This document shows positions 10,929 through 22,147 of a stretch of 64,000 bases of DNA, piece after piece. A model generated the notes under the pieces. It saw nothing but the letters and a program-made list of their open reading frames with translations. It was not told the DNA's origin and made no database searches. The DNA is from Alterluteimonas quercicellularis. GTDB lineage: Bacteria; Pseudomonadota; Gammaproteobacteria; Xanthomonadales; Xanthomonadaceae. The position numbers were made by a program, and so were the translations under genes. The stretch is taken from positions 1-64,000 of the forward strand of contig NZ_JAIWPR010000022.1 in the NCBI RefSeq assembly GCF_021191635.1, in the 5' to 3' direction. The stretch's first letter is position 1; every line of letters starts with the position of its first letter.

Positions 10929-11058
10929 GTCGCGCGCCAGCGCGCTCCTACGAGAGCGGAGCGTAGCGACACGCCGATCGGGATCGGTCGCTGTAGGAGC
11001 GCGCTGGCGCGCGACCGGGGCCGCGGGGCAAGCCTGTCGCGCGCAAGCGCGCTCATAC
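10929..11058. repeat. Three palindromic (REP-like) elements
   Basis: Three copies of the 23-bp palindromic repeat (GTAGGAGCGCGC + variable base(s) + GCGCGCGAC or its complement) at 10929-10951 (minus), 10993-11015 (plus) and 11036-11058 (minus). They fill the 269-bp gap between the cassette array and the GH127 gene, in alternating orientation. No gene is seen in this gap. Confidence 0.85.
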
Positions 11059-11071
11059 CGGACCGAAGCGC

Positions 11072-13441
11072 CTACGGCAGCAGCCAGACGCCGAAAACGG
11101 GGCCGGCGGAGTAGCCGTCTTCGGGTTGGATGCGGACGCGCAGGCCGTCGGGCTGCGGGATGCGCAGGGCGTCGGGCAGCGGGTAGTCGATATCGACGAA
11201 GTCGTCGCCGCGGCCGCCGTCGAGCACTTCGTCGGCCAGCCGCTCGCCGCCGGCCAGGATGACGAAGCGGCGGCGATGTTCCTCGCCCCAGTAGCGCAGC
11301 CGCAGCCGGCCGGGGGCGGCGTCGGGGCGCAGCACGAACTCGAAGGCGCCGCCGCTGCGGGCGTCGCGGCCGCGCATGCGGCGATAGACCACGGCGTGGG
11401 AGGCGCCTTCGGTGCGCAGGTCGTGCGCGCGTTCGCTGCCCTCGTCGCCCGGGGCCAGCCGGTCCAGGCTCTGTCGGTCCAGCGCGGCGTCGCGTTCGCG
11501 CGCGTCGTCCAGCGCCTGCTGGTGGCGGCGTCGGCCGGCGGCGTCGAGGCGCCGGAAGTAGACCGCATAGCGGCGCTCGTGCAGGGCGTGGAACGGTGCC
11601 AGCCGCATTCCCTCAGGGTGCGAGGGCGGCCGCGCGCGGGCGCCACCGTCGGCGTCCGGGTCGAACGCGGTGTCCGGGTCCAGCAGCACCTCGCGGCCGT
11701 CCCAGGGGGCGTCGGCCGGGCCCAGGTCGGCGGCCAGCACGCAGGGGCCGCGCCGCAGCGAGACCAGGGCCGGGTCGTCGGCGCAGGGCTCCACGAGCAC
11801 CGGCATCACGAACTCCAGTTCGATTCGGTCGCCTTCGGCCCAGTCGCGGGCCAGGCGCAGGTAGCCGTCCTGCGGATGGGCGTCGACGGTGGCGCCGTTG
11901 ATCCTCAGCGCTTGGCCGCCGGCCCAGTCCGGCACCCGCAGGGCGATCGTGCGCGGTGCGCCGGCGTCGGCGCGCAGCACGGTCGCAGCGACGTCGCCGC
12001 GCGCGGGCAGCCCGCTCTCCAGCCGCAACGCCAGGCGGTGCGCGGGATCGTCGAGGGTGGACGGGATGTACAGGTTCACGTGCAGCGCGCCGTCGCCGAA
12101 GCGGTAGATGGCATCGGAGAACTGCGCATGGCTCTCCATGCCGGTGCCCACGCAGCACCAGAACTGGCCTTCGGGATCGGAGTAGCGCCGCGCCTCGCCG
12201 GCCTGCAGCGGGGTCATGTAGGTGTAGCGGCCGCCGTCGGGGTGCTGCTGCGAGAGCACGTGGTTGTAGAGCGCGCGCTCGTGGAAGTCGAACTGCCGCG
12301 CCTCGCCGCTCCAGGCGTGCACGTGCTGGGTCAGCCGCAGCATGTTGAGCGTGTTGCAGTGCTCGCAGGTCTGCTCGGTGACGTAGCGCGACAGCGTGCC
12401 GGGGCGCTGGAAGTACTCGCGGTCGGAGTTGCCGCCGATGGCGTAGCTGTGCACGCCGGTCACGCGCTCCCAGAAGAACAGCACCGCGGCCGCGTCCTCC
12501 TGCCGGCCGTCGAGCTCGAACTGGCGCGCGGTGCCCAGCAGCTTGGGGATCTGGGTGTTGGCGTGCAGGCGCGCCAGCTCGTCGCGCCCGGCGGCAAGCG
12601 GGTCGAGTACGCGGGCGTGATGGAAGCGCCGCGACAGCGCCAGCCAGCGCGGGTCGCCGCTGCGCGCCGCCAGCTCGGCCAGCGACTCGGGCATGCCGCC
12701 GAACTCGCACTCCAGCAGCTCCTGCATCTGCGCCTCGTCCAGCGGCGCCAGGCGGCGATCGACGTGCGCGGCCAGGGCCACGGCCACCTCCAGCGCGTCG
12801 TCGCGGCCGCGGTAGCGGTGCGCGTCCAGCAGGCCGGCGAAGAGCTTGTGCCAGGTGTAGAACGGCGCCCAGCTGCCGTTGAGGTCGAACGGGCGCGCGC
12901 GGATCGTGCCGCGCTCGATCTCGTCGAGCACGGCGCGCCCGCCCTCGACCGTGCCGTCGTCGCGCTTGCGGGTGAAACCGGCCACGTAGCCGTCGCCGCC
13001 GGCCGCCTGGCAGGCGCGCAGTTCGTCGACGATGTGGTCCACGCGCCGGCCGCAGTCCTCGTCGCCGCCGTGGCCGTGCATCAGCGCCAGCGCGCTGAGG
13101 TAATGGCCCAGGGTGTGGCCGGCGATGGTGTCGGCCTCCCAGCCGCCGTAGGACTCGGCCTTCGGCGCCAGCCCGGCCTGCTCGCGGAAGTTGTGCAGCA
13201 GGCGGTCCGGCGACAGCCGCAGCAGGTAGCCACGCGTGGCCGCCACCTGGTCGGCGAAGACCGAGGGCAGCAGGCGCACGCTGCCGTCGGCAGGGGCGGC
13301 CCGGCGCGCCGGCGCCAGCGCGGCTGCGCGCTGCGGGAAGCCGGCGATGCCGGCCGCCGCGGCCAGCGCGCACCAGCCCAGGAAGCGACGCCGGCCGGGA
13401 TCCATCGGGAAGGGTTCGAGGGCGAACGGGCTTGCGGTCAT
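11072..13441 (-). CDS. GH127 beta-L-arabinofuranosidase-family protein (DUF1680)
   Basis: A 789-residue secreted glycoside hydrolase. A twin-arginine-type signal (GRRRFLGWCALAAAAG) opens it, then the (alpha/alpha)6 barrel of GH127 and C-terminal beta domains. The GH127 zinc/nucleophile set is recognisable: E360 and C362 in CEHCNTLNMLRL and the adjacent C429-C430 in GQFWCCVGTGMESH, matching Glu338, Cys340, Cys417 and Cys418 of B. longum HypBA1 as I recall them. HypBA1 removes beta-L-arabinofuranose from hydroxyproline-linked oligosaccharides. The gene follows the amidohydrolase by 13 bp in the TonB receptor operon. An alternative start at 13405 (MDPGRRRFLG) would shorten it by 12 residues. Confidence 0.88.
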   Translation of the reverse strand: MTASPFALEPFPMDPGRRRFLGWCALAAAAGIAGFPQRAAALAPARRAAPADGSVRLLPSVFADQVAATRGYLLRLSPDRLLHNFREQAGLAPKAESYGGWEADTIAGHTLGHYLSALALMHGHGGDEDCGRRVDHIVDELRACQAAGGDGYVAGFTRKRDDGTVEGGRAVLDEIERGTIRARPFDLNGSWAPFYTWHKLFAGLLDAHRYRGRDDALEVAVALAAHVDRRLAPLDEAQMQELLECEFGGMPESLAELAARSGDPRWLALSRRFHHARVLDPLAAGRDELARLHANTQIPKLLGTARQFELDGRQEDAAAVLFFWERVTGVHSYAIGGNSDREYFQRPGTLSRYVTEQTCEHCNTLNMLRLTQHVHAWSGEARQFDFHERALYNHVLSQQHPDGGRYTYMTPLQAGEARRYSDPEGQFWCCVGTGMESHAQFSDAIYRFGDGALHVNLYIPSTLDDPAHRLALRLESGLPARGDVAATVLRADAGAPRTIALRVPDWAGGQALRINGATVDAHPQDGYLRLARDWAEGDRIELEFVMPVLVEPCADDPALVSLRRGPCVLAADLGPADAPWDGREVLLDPDTAFDPDADGGARARPPSHPEGMRLAPFHALHERRYAVYFRRLDAAGRRRHQQALDDARERDAALDRQSLDRLAPGDEGSERAHDLRTEGASHAVVYRRMRGRDARSGGAFEFVLRPDAAPGRLRLRYWGEEHRRRFVILAGGERLADEVLDGGRGDDFVDIDYPLPDALRIPQPDGLRVRIQPEDGYSAGPVFGVWLLP

Positions 13442-13454
13442 GGAGGTCCCGGGT

Positions 13455-15086
<1,632 letters not shown>

Positions 15087-15087
15087 C

Positions 15088-18066
15088 TCAGAACCTCACC
15101 CGGGCGCCGAAGAAGTAGCGCCGCCCCAGCACGTCGTACAGCGAGACGTCGGTGTTGGCGTCGCCGGCCAGGGCGGTGCCCAGGATCGGCGGCTGGCGGT
15201 CGGCGATGTTGTCGATGCCGGCGAAGACCTGCAGGTGCTCGTTGATGTCGTAGCTGGCGTTGGCGTCGAAGTACCAGGCGCGGGGCGAACGCTCCACCGC
15301 CGCCGTCGTGCCCGGGGTCAGCTCGAACTCGCCGATCATCCGGCTCTGCAGGCGCAGCGACAGCGGGCCCTTGCGGTAGCCGGCGGTCAGGTTGAACTTG
15401 AAGTCCGGGATCATGAAGTTGCCGGTGCCGCCGCCGCAGCCGCCGCCCATGTAGCCTGCGCAGTCCAGCTCGCCCTGGTCGGCGATCACCTGCATCGAGC
15501 GCTCGAACAGCCAGCTGGCCAGCGCCGTCAGCGAGACCTCGGCGCCGCCGCCGATCGCCCAGGCGTCGGGCAGCGCGAAGCGGTAGTCGGCCTGCACGTC
15601 CAGGCCGCTGGCCTTGAGCAGGCCGATGTTCTGCAGGATCGAGCGCACGTCGTCGATCTGGCCGTTGGGCAGGCGCACGATGGACTGGCAGCTGGCCGAG
15701 TTCGGGTCGAGCCGGGTGAAGCAGTCGGCCAGCATCTGGTTGGCGGTGATGCTGGTGATCGCGTCCTCCACCTCGACCTCGAAGTAGTCGACGGCGAAGT
15801 TCAGCCCCTCCACCGCCGGGATCGAGAACACCGCGCCGACGGTGAAGGTCTTGGACTGCTCCTCGGCGAGGTCGGGGTTGCCGCCGGTGGTGCGCTCGAA
15901 GCCCACCGAGCCCTGGGTGAAGTTGGGCAGGTCCGCTGCGGGCACGCCCTGCGCGATGCACAGCTGCTGCTGCGCCGGCGTGGGATTGGCCGCGGCCGTG
16001 CAGGGATCGACGCCGGCGGTGAAGCCGCGGGTCTGCGGCGCGTAGAGCTCGTTGAGGCTGGGCGCGCGGATGGCGACGTTGTAGGCGCTGCGCAGGCGCA
16101 GCCAGTCGACCGGCGCCCACTCGGCGCCGAGCTTCCAGGTGTTGACCCCGCCGATGGTCGAGTAGTCGGAGTAGCGGGCGGCGCCCTCCAGCGCCAGCTC
16201 GTGGGCGAAGCGCGCGCCCGACAGCAGCGGCACCCGGAACTCGGCGAACAGTTCGCGCACGGTGTACTCGCCGGCCATCGGCGACTGCGAGACCGCGCCG
16301 TAGTCGCCGGACACGTCCATCGGGCTGGGCTGGAAGGCGTACTCGTCCTTGCGGTACTCGGCGCCGAAGGCCAGCGAGACCGCGCCGGCCGGCAGGTCGA
16401 ACAGCGTGCCGCTCATCGAGGCGCCGCCGACGGTGCGGTCGAAGGTCTCGTAGCTGGCGCGCTGCGGGGTCAGGAAGGCGGCTGCATCGGAGCTGATCGA
16501 GCCCAGCCCGAAGATGCTGGCCGGCACGCAGCCGCTGCCCGGGTTGACGCACACCAGCTGGCCGTTGGCGTCGATCGTGGCGTCCAGCGCCTGCGACAGC
16601 CGCGCCTGGTTGATCTGGTTGTTGTTGGTGATGTCGGTGCGGGTGCGCTGCTCCTGGTAGAACGCATCCCAGCGCCACCAGTGGCCGTCGCCGAACTCGA
16701 ACTCCCCGCGCAGCCCGCCGATGACGTTCCAGCTGGCGCGCTCGTAGGTATAGAAGCGCGGGCCCAGCTCGTCGGCGCGGCGGCCGGCGCCGACGATCTG
16801 CGCCACGCCGTCGCCGTCGGGATCGAAGATCTGCGCGTTGTCGGCGAAGAACTGCCGCACCGCCGGCAGCAGCACCGGGTTGGTGGCGTAGTTGGGCACC
16901 AGCAGGGTCGATGACGGCGCGCCCGGGGTGACCGGGGTGAACGAGTCCGGCGCCTGCTGGTAGCCGTTGCGGTTGTTGGCGTAGTAGGCCTCGCCGTAGG
17001 CCTCCACCGTGTCGGTCAGGCGGAAGCGGCCCAGCGCGGTCACCTGGGTGCGCTCCAGCGGGCGCTGCAGATAGTTGAGGTCGGCGTAGTTGTAGGCGTC
17101 CTGCGGGCTGCAGTACGGCAGCGCCAACCCGCCCTCGCCGAAGCGCACGCCGGTGATCGCGCTGCACTCGCCCGCCGGCGACAGGTCCACGCCGACCAGC
17201 GACGCGAGCTGGGCGCCGCTCAGGCCGATGCGCGTGCCCGGCACCGAGCCCGAGCCGCCCGGCACCAGTTCGCCGGCAACGGTGTCCAGCGGCACCTGCG
17301 AGAAGCTGCGGTCGGCCTGCAGCACCGGGTCGCGCTCGGTGCGGCTGATCGAGAACACGGCGTTGCCGCGGCCGTCGGCGAAGTTGCCGCCGATGGTCAC
17401 GTCGGCCTTGTCGTAGGCGCCGTCGCCCTCGGCGGTCGCACCGTGGGTGTAGGCGGCCTCCAGACCCTCGAAGTCCTGGCGCAGGATGAAGTTCACCGCG
17501 CCGGCGATCGCGTCCGAGCCGTACACCGCCGAGGCGCCGCCGGTGATGATCTCGACGTTCTCGATCAGCGCGTCGGGGATGCTGGCCAGGTCGACCACGC
17601 CGTCGGAGTTGGCGGGCATGAAGCGGCGGCCGTTGACCAGGGTCAGCGTGCGGCTGGCGCCCAGGCCGCGCAGGTTGGCGGTCAGCACGCCCGAGCCGCC
17701 GCCGTTGTTGACGCTGGAGGTGTTGCCCGCGGCCAGCTGCGGGAACTCGTTGAGCGTGTTCTCGATGGTGGCGCTGCCGGACATCTGGATGTCCTCGCGG
17801 GTCACCACCGTGGTCGGGCTGGGCGCGTTGAGGTCCTGCCGGATCAGGCGCGAGCCGGTGACGGTCAGCGTGTCGAGGGTGGCCGGCTCCCCGGACGACG
17901 GTTGCGCCGGCTGCGACTGCTGCGCCTCCTGCGCCGCCGCGGACGCGGCGAAGGCGGCGCCCAGCAGGGCGGCGGCGAGCGCGGTCGCCAGCCGATGCGG
18001 GCGCGGGGTCGCCGCGGCCGGGGCGTGGCGGCGTCGGGTCGTGACGGAACGCGGAGTGGCGGTCAT
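15088..18066 (-). CDS. TonB-dependent outer-membrane receptor 1
   Basis: A 992-residue receptor. A signal peptide ending ASAAAQE precedes the plug domain (LDTLTVTGSRLIRQD, TTVVTREDIQMSG, LRGLGASRTLTLVNGRR, VEIITGGASAVYGSDAIAGAVNFILR) and a 22-strand barrel ending GRRYFFGARVRF with the aromatic C-terminus needed for BAM insertion. It should import a large or scarce substrate at the expense of proton-motive force. Genes downstream (amidohydrolase, GH127) suggest an arabinosylated peptide or glycopeptide ligand. A 16-bp motif shared with the hydroxyproline operon lies 160-175 bp upstream of the start. Confidence 0.95.
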   Translation of the reverse strand: MTATPRSVTTRRRHAPAAATPRPHRLATALAAALLGAAFAASAAAQEAQQSQPAQPSSGEPATLDTLTVTGSRLIRQDLNAPSPTTVVTREDIQMSGSATIENTLNEFPQLAAGNTSSVNNGGGSGVLTANLRGLGASRTLTLVNGRRFMPANSDGVVDLASIPDALIENVEIITGGASAVYGSDAIAGAVNFILRQDFEGLEAAYTHGATAEGDGAYDKADVTIGGNFADGRGNAVFSISRTERDPVLQADRSFSQVPLDTVAGELVPGGSGSVPGTRIGLSGAQLASLVGVDLSPAGECSAITGVRFGEGGLALPYCSPQDAYNYADLNYLQRPLERTQVTALGRFRLTDTVEAYGEAYYANNRNGYQQAPDSFTPVTPGAPSSTLLVPNYATNPVLLPAVRQFFADNAQIFDPDGDGVAQIVGAGRRADELGPRFYTYERASWNVIGGLRGEFEFGDGHWWRWDAFYQEQRTRTDITNNNQINQARLSQALDATIDANGQLVCVNPGSGCVPASIFGLGSISSDAAAFLTPQRASYETFDRTVGGASMSGTLFDLPAGAVSLAFGAEYRKDEYAFQPSPMDVSGDYGAVSQSPMAGEYTVRELFAEFRVPLLSGARFAHELALEGAARYSDYSTIGGVNTWKLGAEWAPVDWLRLRSAYNVAIRAPSLNELYAPQTRGFTAGVDPCTAAANPTPAQQQLCIAQGVPAADLPNFTQGSVGFERTTGGNPDLAEEQSKTFTVGAVFSIPAVEGLNFAVDYFEVEVEDAITSITANQMLADCFTRLDPNSASCQSIVRLPNGQIDDVRSILQNIGLLKASGLDVQADYRFALPDAWAIGGGAEVSLTALASWLFERSMQVIADQGELDCAGYMGGGCGGGTGNFMIPDFKFNLTAGYRKGPLSLRLQSRMIGEFELTPGTTAAVERSPRAWYFDANASYDINEHLQVFAGIDNIADRQPPILGTALAGDANTDVSLYDVLGRRYFFGARVRF

Positions 18067-18456
18067 GAAAATCCCCAGTGTCTGCTCGGCGAAGCCGAGG
18101 CGATGCGCTCAAGGACCGGCCCTGCTGCCTGCGGAACTCCCCGCGGCGGGGCGGATGACAATTCCCTTACATGCAGTCTCGACGCGCACCCCGCCGCCGG
18201 TCTTGCGTCAATTGCCGGACTTCGATGCGGAAATATGCATACAACCGGTGTTCATCACGATTCGTGCAAGCCGCCTCTTGCAGTCCGCGCCGACATGCCG
18301 CACCTTGCCCCGTGTCCCAACGCGATGGCGCCCGAACGCCGCGATCGTCGGCGCAGGCGGCGTCCGTACCGCGTCCGGGCCGGACCCGGCCGGTTGTGGG
18401 GCATTCGCCACGGTGGGCGACGAAATCGGCATAAACACCAATCGCTGGGGATCCCG
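18067..18456. other. Divergent intergenic region
   Basis: This 390-bp gap separates the TonB receptor from the divergent MetX-like hydrolase. Apart from the shared AT-rich motif at 18226-18241 it is GC-rich and contains no recognisable gene. Promoters for both flanking genes are expected here; only the AT-rich stretch around the motif looks like a plausible promoter/operator. Confidence 0.6.
18226..18241 (-). promoter_or_regulatory. Candidate operator shared with the hydroxyproline operon
   Basis: The sequence TGCGGAAATATGCATA here is identical over 16 bp to 32377-32392, upstream of the hydroxyproline epimerase gene. It contains the 8-bp palindrome TATGCATA. In both places it reads TATGCATATTTCCGCA in the direction of the minus-strand operon it precedes. 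An exact AT-rich 16-mer repeated twice in a 70% GC window is unlikely by chance. The binding protein is presumed to be the PAS-AraC regulator at 32483. Confidence 0.65.
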
Positions 18457-19542
18457 ATGCGCATTCTTCGACTGCTCGCCTTCGTCCTGATCGCGGCGCT
18501 GCCGCTGTCGGCCGCCCATGCGGAGACCCCGCCGGTGCGCGAGGCCGACGCGGTGCTGCGCGACGTCGCCTTCGGCGACGGCGGCCGCCTGCCGGAGCTG
18601 CGCATCCACTACCGCACCCTCGGCACGCCCACGCGCGACGCGCAGGGCCGCATCGACAACGCGGTGATGATCCTGCACGGCACCGGCGGCAGCGGCGCGC
18701 AGTTCCTGCAGCCGCGCTTCGCCGACGAACTGTTCGGGCCCGGGCAGCCGCTGGACGCGCAGCGCTATTTCATCGTGCTGCCCGACAACATCGGCCACGG
18801 CGGCTCGTCCAAGCCCAGCGACGGCCTGCGCGCCCGCTTCCCGCGCTACGACTACGCCGACATGGTCGCCATCCAGCACCGCTTCCTCACCGAGGCGCTG
18901 GACGTCGAGGGCCTGCGCCTGATCATGGGCACCTCGATGGGCTGCATGCACATCTTCGACTGGGGCCAGCGCCATCCGCGCTTCGCGCGCGCGCTGATGC
19001 CGCTGGCCTGCCAGCCGGCGCCGATCGGCGACCGCAACCGGGTCTGGCGCAAGGCGGCGATGGACGCCATCCGCGCCGATCCCGCCTGGCGCGGCGGCGA
19101 CTACGAGACGCAGCCGCTGCAGGGGCTGCGCACCGCGTCCTCGCTGTCGGTACTGGTCGGCATCGCGCCGCTGAACCTGCACGCCGCGTACCCCGACCGC
19201 GACGGCGCCGACGCCTGGTGGGCCGAGCGCTTCGCCGCCGACATCGGCAGCCGCGACGCCAACGACTGGCTCTACCAGCTCGACGCCTCGCGCCACTACG
19301 ACCCTTCCCCCGGCCTGGAGCGGATCGTCGCGCCCACCACCTGGGTGAACTCGGCCGACGACTTCATCAACCCGCCCGAGCTCGGGATCGCCGAACGCGC
19401 GCTGCCGCGCCTGAAGACCACCCGCTACGTGCTGATCCCCGCCTCGCCCGAGACCCGCGGCCACGGCACCCATACCTCGGCGGTGTTCTGGAAGCAGGCG
19501 CTGGTGGACCTGCTGGCGCGCAGCGAGGACGCCAACCCGTAG
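18457..19542 (+). CDS. MetX-like secreted alpha/beta-hydrolase
   Basis: A 361-residue alpha/beta-hydrolase of the homoserine O-acetyltransferase (MetX) superfamily but with a clear signal peptide (MRILRLLAFVLIAALPLSAAHA), so it is exported and not a methionine-pathway enzyme. The nucleophile is Ser160 in MGTSMGCMH; the acid is probably in NSADDFINPPE and the histidine in SPETRGHGTH. The substrate is unknown. It is divergent from TonB receptor 1 and may share its regulatory region. A stop at 19540 is followed at once by palindromic repeats. Confidence 0.85.
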   Translation: MRILRLLAFVLIAALPLSAAHAETPPVREADAVLRDVAFGDGGRLPELRIHYRTLGTPTRDAQGRIDNAVMILHGTGGSGAQFLQPRFADELFGPGQPLDAQRYFIVLPDNIGHGGSSKPSDGLRARFPRYDYADMVAIQHRFLTEALDVEGLRLIMGTSMGCMHIFDWGQRHPRFARALMPLACQPAPIGDRNRVWRKAAMDAIRADPAWRGGDYETQPLQGLRTASSLSVLVGIAPLNLHAAYPDRDGADAWWAERFAADIGSRDANDWLYQLDASRHYDPSPGLERIVAPTTWVNSADDFINPPELGIAERALPRLKTTRYVLIPASPETRGHGTHTSAVFWKQALVDLLARSEDANP

Positions 19543-19554
19543 GCAGGATCCCCT

Positions 19555-19621
19555 GTAGGAGCGCGCTCGCGCGCGACAGAGTCCGCGGCGAGAGCCCGGT
19601 CGCGCGCGAGCGCGCTCCTAC
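19555..19621. repeat. Inverted pair of REP-like palindromes
   Basis: Two 23-bp palindromic elements face each other (19555-19577 plus, 19599-19621 minus) with a 21-bp spacer, a BIME-like doublet that could form a long cruciform. It lies 13 bp after the hydrolase stop and may act as its transcript end. Confidence 0.85.
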
Positions 19622-19658
19622 GAGAGGTCACGGCATATCCCCCGCGAAAGCGACCCTT

Positions 19659-19809
19659 GCGGGAGCGCGCTGGCGCGCGACGGAGTTGTTCGGCCGCCGG
19701 TAGAAGCGGTGGCGGCCGTCGTTCACCGCCGTCCGCGCGTGGGGACGCGTTCGTCTTCTGCCGCAGGTCCGGTGACACCTGGCCCGGTCGCGCGCAAGCG
19801 CGCTCCTAC
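19659..19809. repeat. Composite repeat copy 1: palindrome, 105-bp core, palindrome
   Basis: A palindrome at 19659-19681 and an inverted one at 19787-19809 flank about 105 bp of unique-looking DNA. That core (ggcggccgtcgttcaccgcc ... gacgcgttcgtct ... ccgcaggtccgg) is alignable with the core of the element at 41318-41467, including the same flanking palindromes in the same orientation. The two copies therefore represent one dispersed repeat family of about 150 bp. No gene is seen. Confidence 0.75.
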
Positions 19810-19828
19810 AATGCGCACGCAAGGCGCG

Positions 19829-20332
19829 CTATGGCCGGCAATCGGTGGCCAGCAGCCGGTCGCCGGAGTCCGGGGTGTCGACGGACGACACGTGGTTGAG
19901 CGCGATGACCCAGCGGCCGTCGACCTTGCGCATCAGCCGGGTGTTGATGCCGTACTGCGGCTCGGCCTCGCGCGCGAGGTGGTAGCGGCTGACCAGCTGC
20001 GCCGCGTCGCCGGCGAGCGGCTCGATGCGGATGTCGTAGAAGCACAGCGTGCCGCGCGCGCCGGATGCGCTGCCGTAGTCGGCCACGTAGTGGTCGAGGG
20101 TGCCCTGCCAGTCGCGCTGGAAGCGCCCGCGCGAGACGAAGACCACGCCGGGATTGAGGAACCCCTGCATGTAGCCCTCGAAGTCGCCGCGATTCCACGC
20201 CGCCTGCATGCCGGCGACGACCTCGCGGATCGCGCGGTCCTCGGCCGCCCAGTCGCTGGCGCCGGCGCCGCCGGCGGCGGCCGCCGACGCGACGGCCAGC
20301 AGCGCGGCGGCGATGCGGGGGCGGCGCCTCAT
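19829..20332 (-). CDS. Exported SnoaL/NTF2-like (DUF4440) protein
   Basis: A 167-residue exported protein. After a signal peptide (ending GGAGAS) it shows the NTF2-like pattern WAAEDRAIREVVAGMQAAWNRGDFEGYMQGF, then VFVSRGRFQRDWQGTLDHY and a C-terminal GRWVIALNHVSS. Such DUF4440 proteins form cone-shaped dimers that bind small ligands; some are enzymes, most are uncharacterised. The ATG at 20332 overlaps the DUF885 stop (ATGA), tying it to the peptidase operon. Confidence 0.82.
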   Translation of the reverse strand: MRRRPRIAAALLAVASAAAAGGAGASDWAAEDRAIREVVAGMQAAWNRGDFEGYMQGFLNPGVVFVSRGRFQRDWQGTLDHYVADYGSASGARGTLCFYDIRIEPLAGDAAQLVSRYHLAREAEPQYGINTRLMRKVDGRWVIALNHVSSVDTPDSGDRLLATDCRP

Positions 20333-22125
20333 CCGCCCGTGCCCTGCGCGGCCTTCTGCGCGGCGATGAACGCCCGCAGCTCCGATTCCAGCACCGGCAG
20401 CGGCACCGAGCCGAGGTTCAGCAGGGTGTCGTGGAACGGGCGCTGGTCGAAGCCGGCGCCCAGTTCGCGCTCCGCTTCCGCGCGCAGTTCCAGGATGGTC
20501 TTGTAGCCGATGTAGTAGGCCAGCGCCTGGCCCGGCCAGGCGATGTAGCGGTCGACCTCGTTGACGATGTCCTGGTGCGCCAGCGCGGTGTGGCCAGCGA
20601 GGTAGTCGATCGCCTGCTGCCGGGTCCAGCCGTAGGCGTGCAGGCCGGTGTCGATCACCAGCCGCGCCGCGCGCCACATCTCGAAGGTCAGCCGGCCGAA
20701 CTCCTCATAGGGCGTCTGGTAGATGCCCATCGAGGTGCCGAGCCATTCGGTGTACAGGCCCCAGCCCTCGCCGTAGCCGGAAAAGTAGGTCTGCTGGCGG
20801 AAGTCGGGCCGCGCCGGCGCCTCCAGCGCCAGCGCCGCCTGCAGGCTGTGGCCCGGCGCGCATTCGTGCACCACCAGCGCCGGCAGGTTGTACAGCGGGC
20901 GCGACGGCAGGTCGTAGGTGTTGAACAGGCACGACTCCAGACCGCCGCGGCCGGAGGTGTAGATCGGCGCGAGGTCGTCGGGCACCGGCAGGATCGTGAA
21001 GCGGTAGCGCGGCAGCGTGCCGAGCACGTGCTTCAGCTCGCCGTCCACCTTCTTGGCGATCCAGGCGGCGTTGGCCAGCAGCTCGTGCGGGGTTTTGGCG
21101 TAGAACTGCGGGTCGGTGCGCAGGAACTCGAGGAACTGCTCGAACGAGCCCTGGAAGCCCGCCCGCGCCATCGTCTCGCGCATCTCCGCGGAGATGCGCT
21201 CGACCTCGGCCAGGCCCAGATCGTGGATCTCGCGCGCGCTCATGTCGAGGGTCACGAACTCGCGGATCTGGGTGCGGTAGAACGCCTCGCCGTCGGGCAG
21301 GTCGCGGGCGGCGGTGGTGGTGCGCGCGCGCGGCAGGTACTGCTCGCGCATGAAGGTCAGCAGCTTGGCGTAGGCCGGCACCGCGCGCTCCAGCACCGCG
21401 CGCCGCCCCTCCTCGCGCAGCTGCGTGCGCACTGGTTCGGGGATCGAGGCCGGGATCCGGTCCAGCGTCGCCAGGAACGGGTTGCCGGCGTCGGTGAGCG
21501 TGTAGGGCTCGATGGTCTTGTCGCGGCCCTCCACCGAGGAACGGGGCACGCTCCAGCCGCGCGACAGGCCCGCCTCCATGTTGGCGATCTGCTCGTCGAA
21601 GTAGCGCGGCACGTCGGCCAGCCGGCCGATGAAGCGCCGCCAGTCGGCCTCGGTCTGGTAGGGCTGGCGCGGGTTGAGCCCGCCCCAGAAGAAGGTGTCG
21701 CTGTTGAACGGCGCCTCGTAGGTGCGCCATACGGCGCCGTTGTGCAGCGCCTCCACCGAGGCGCGGAACACCGCGGCGTTGATCCGCTCCTCGGCGCCCA
21801 GCGCATCGAGCGGAATCGCGTCCAGCGCCTCCAGCGTGCGTTGCCAGTAGTCCGCGCGGCGCGCCCAGTCCTCCGCCGTCACCGAGGGCAGGCGGTCGCC
21901 CGCCTGCCAGCGCCCTTCGACCTTCTCGCGCACGAACTCCTGCTGCCGCCAGGCCCATTCGGCGTCGTAGAGGCGGCGCAGGGCGGACTCGGCGTCGTTG
22001 GCCGGGGCGGCGAGCGGCGCCGGCGGCGTGTCCTGCGCCTGGACGGGCACGGCGGCACCGAGGGCGAGCGACAGCGACAGCGCGAGGATGGAGCACAGCG
22101 GACGGGCGTTGCGCGCACGGGTCAT
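20329..22125 (-). CDS. DUF885 family periplasmic metallopeptidase-like protein
   Basis: A 598-residue exported DUF885 protein. A signal peptide ending VQAQD is followed by a helical domain; the family zinc motif HExxPGH is present as VVHECAPGHSLQ, with the downstream acidic partner probably in YGEGWGLYTEWLG. The family is distantly related to M3/M32 metallopeptidases and is thought to cleave peptides. The ATG at 22125 has AGGAGA upstream. It follows the S9 peptidase by 22 bp and overlaps the DUF4440 gene, giving a permease-peptidase-peptidase operon next to the hydroxyproline genes. Confidence 0.9.
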   Translation of the reverse strand: MTRARNARPLCSILALSLSLALGAAVPVQAQDTPPAPLAAPANDAESALRRLYDAEWAWRQQEFVREKVEGRWQAGDRLPSVTAEDWARRADYWQRTLEALDAIPLDALGAEERINAAVFRASVEALHNGAVWRTYEAPFNSDTFFWGGLNPRQPYQTEADWRRFIGRLADVPRYFDEQIANMEAGLSRGWSVPRSSVEGRDKTIEPYTLTDAGNPFLATLDRIPASIPEPVRTQLREEGRRAVLERAVPAYAKLLTFMREQYLPRARTTTAARDLPDGEAFYRTQIREFVTLDMSAREIHDLGLAEVERISAEMRETMARAGFQGSFEQFLEFLRTDPQFYAKTPHELLANAAWIAKKVDGELKHVLGTLPRYRFTILPVPDDLAPIYTSGRGGLESCLFNTYDLPSRPLYNLPALVVHECAPGHSLQAALALEAPARPDFRQQTYFSGYGEGWGLYTEWLGTSMGIYQTPYEEFGRLTFEMWRAARLVIDTGLHAYGWTRQQAIDYLAGHTALAHQDIVNEVDRYIAWPGQALAYYIGYKTILELRAEAERELGAGFDQRPFHDTLLNLGSVPLPVLESELRAFIAAQKAAQGTGG

Positions 22126-22147
22126 CGTGGGTCTCCTGCGAGGCGAT

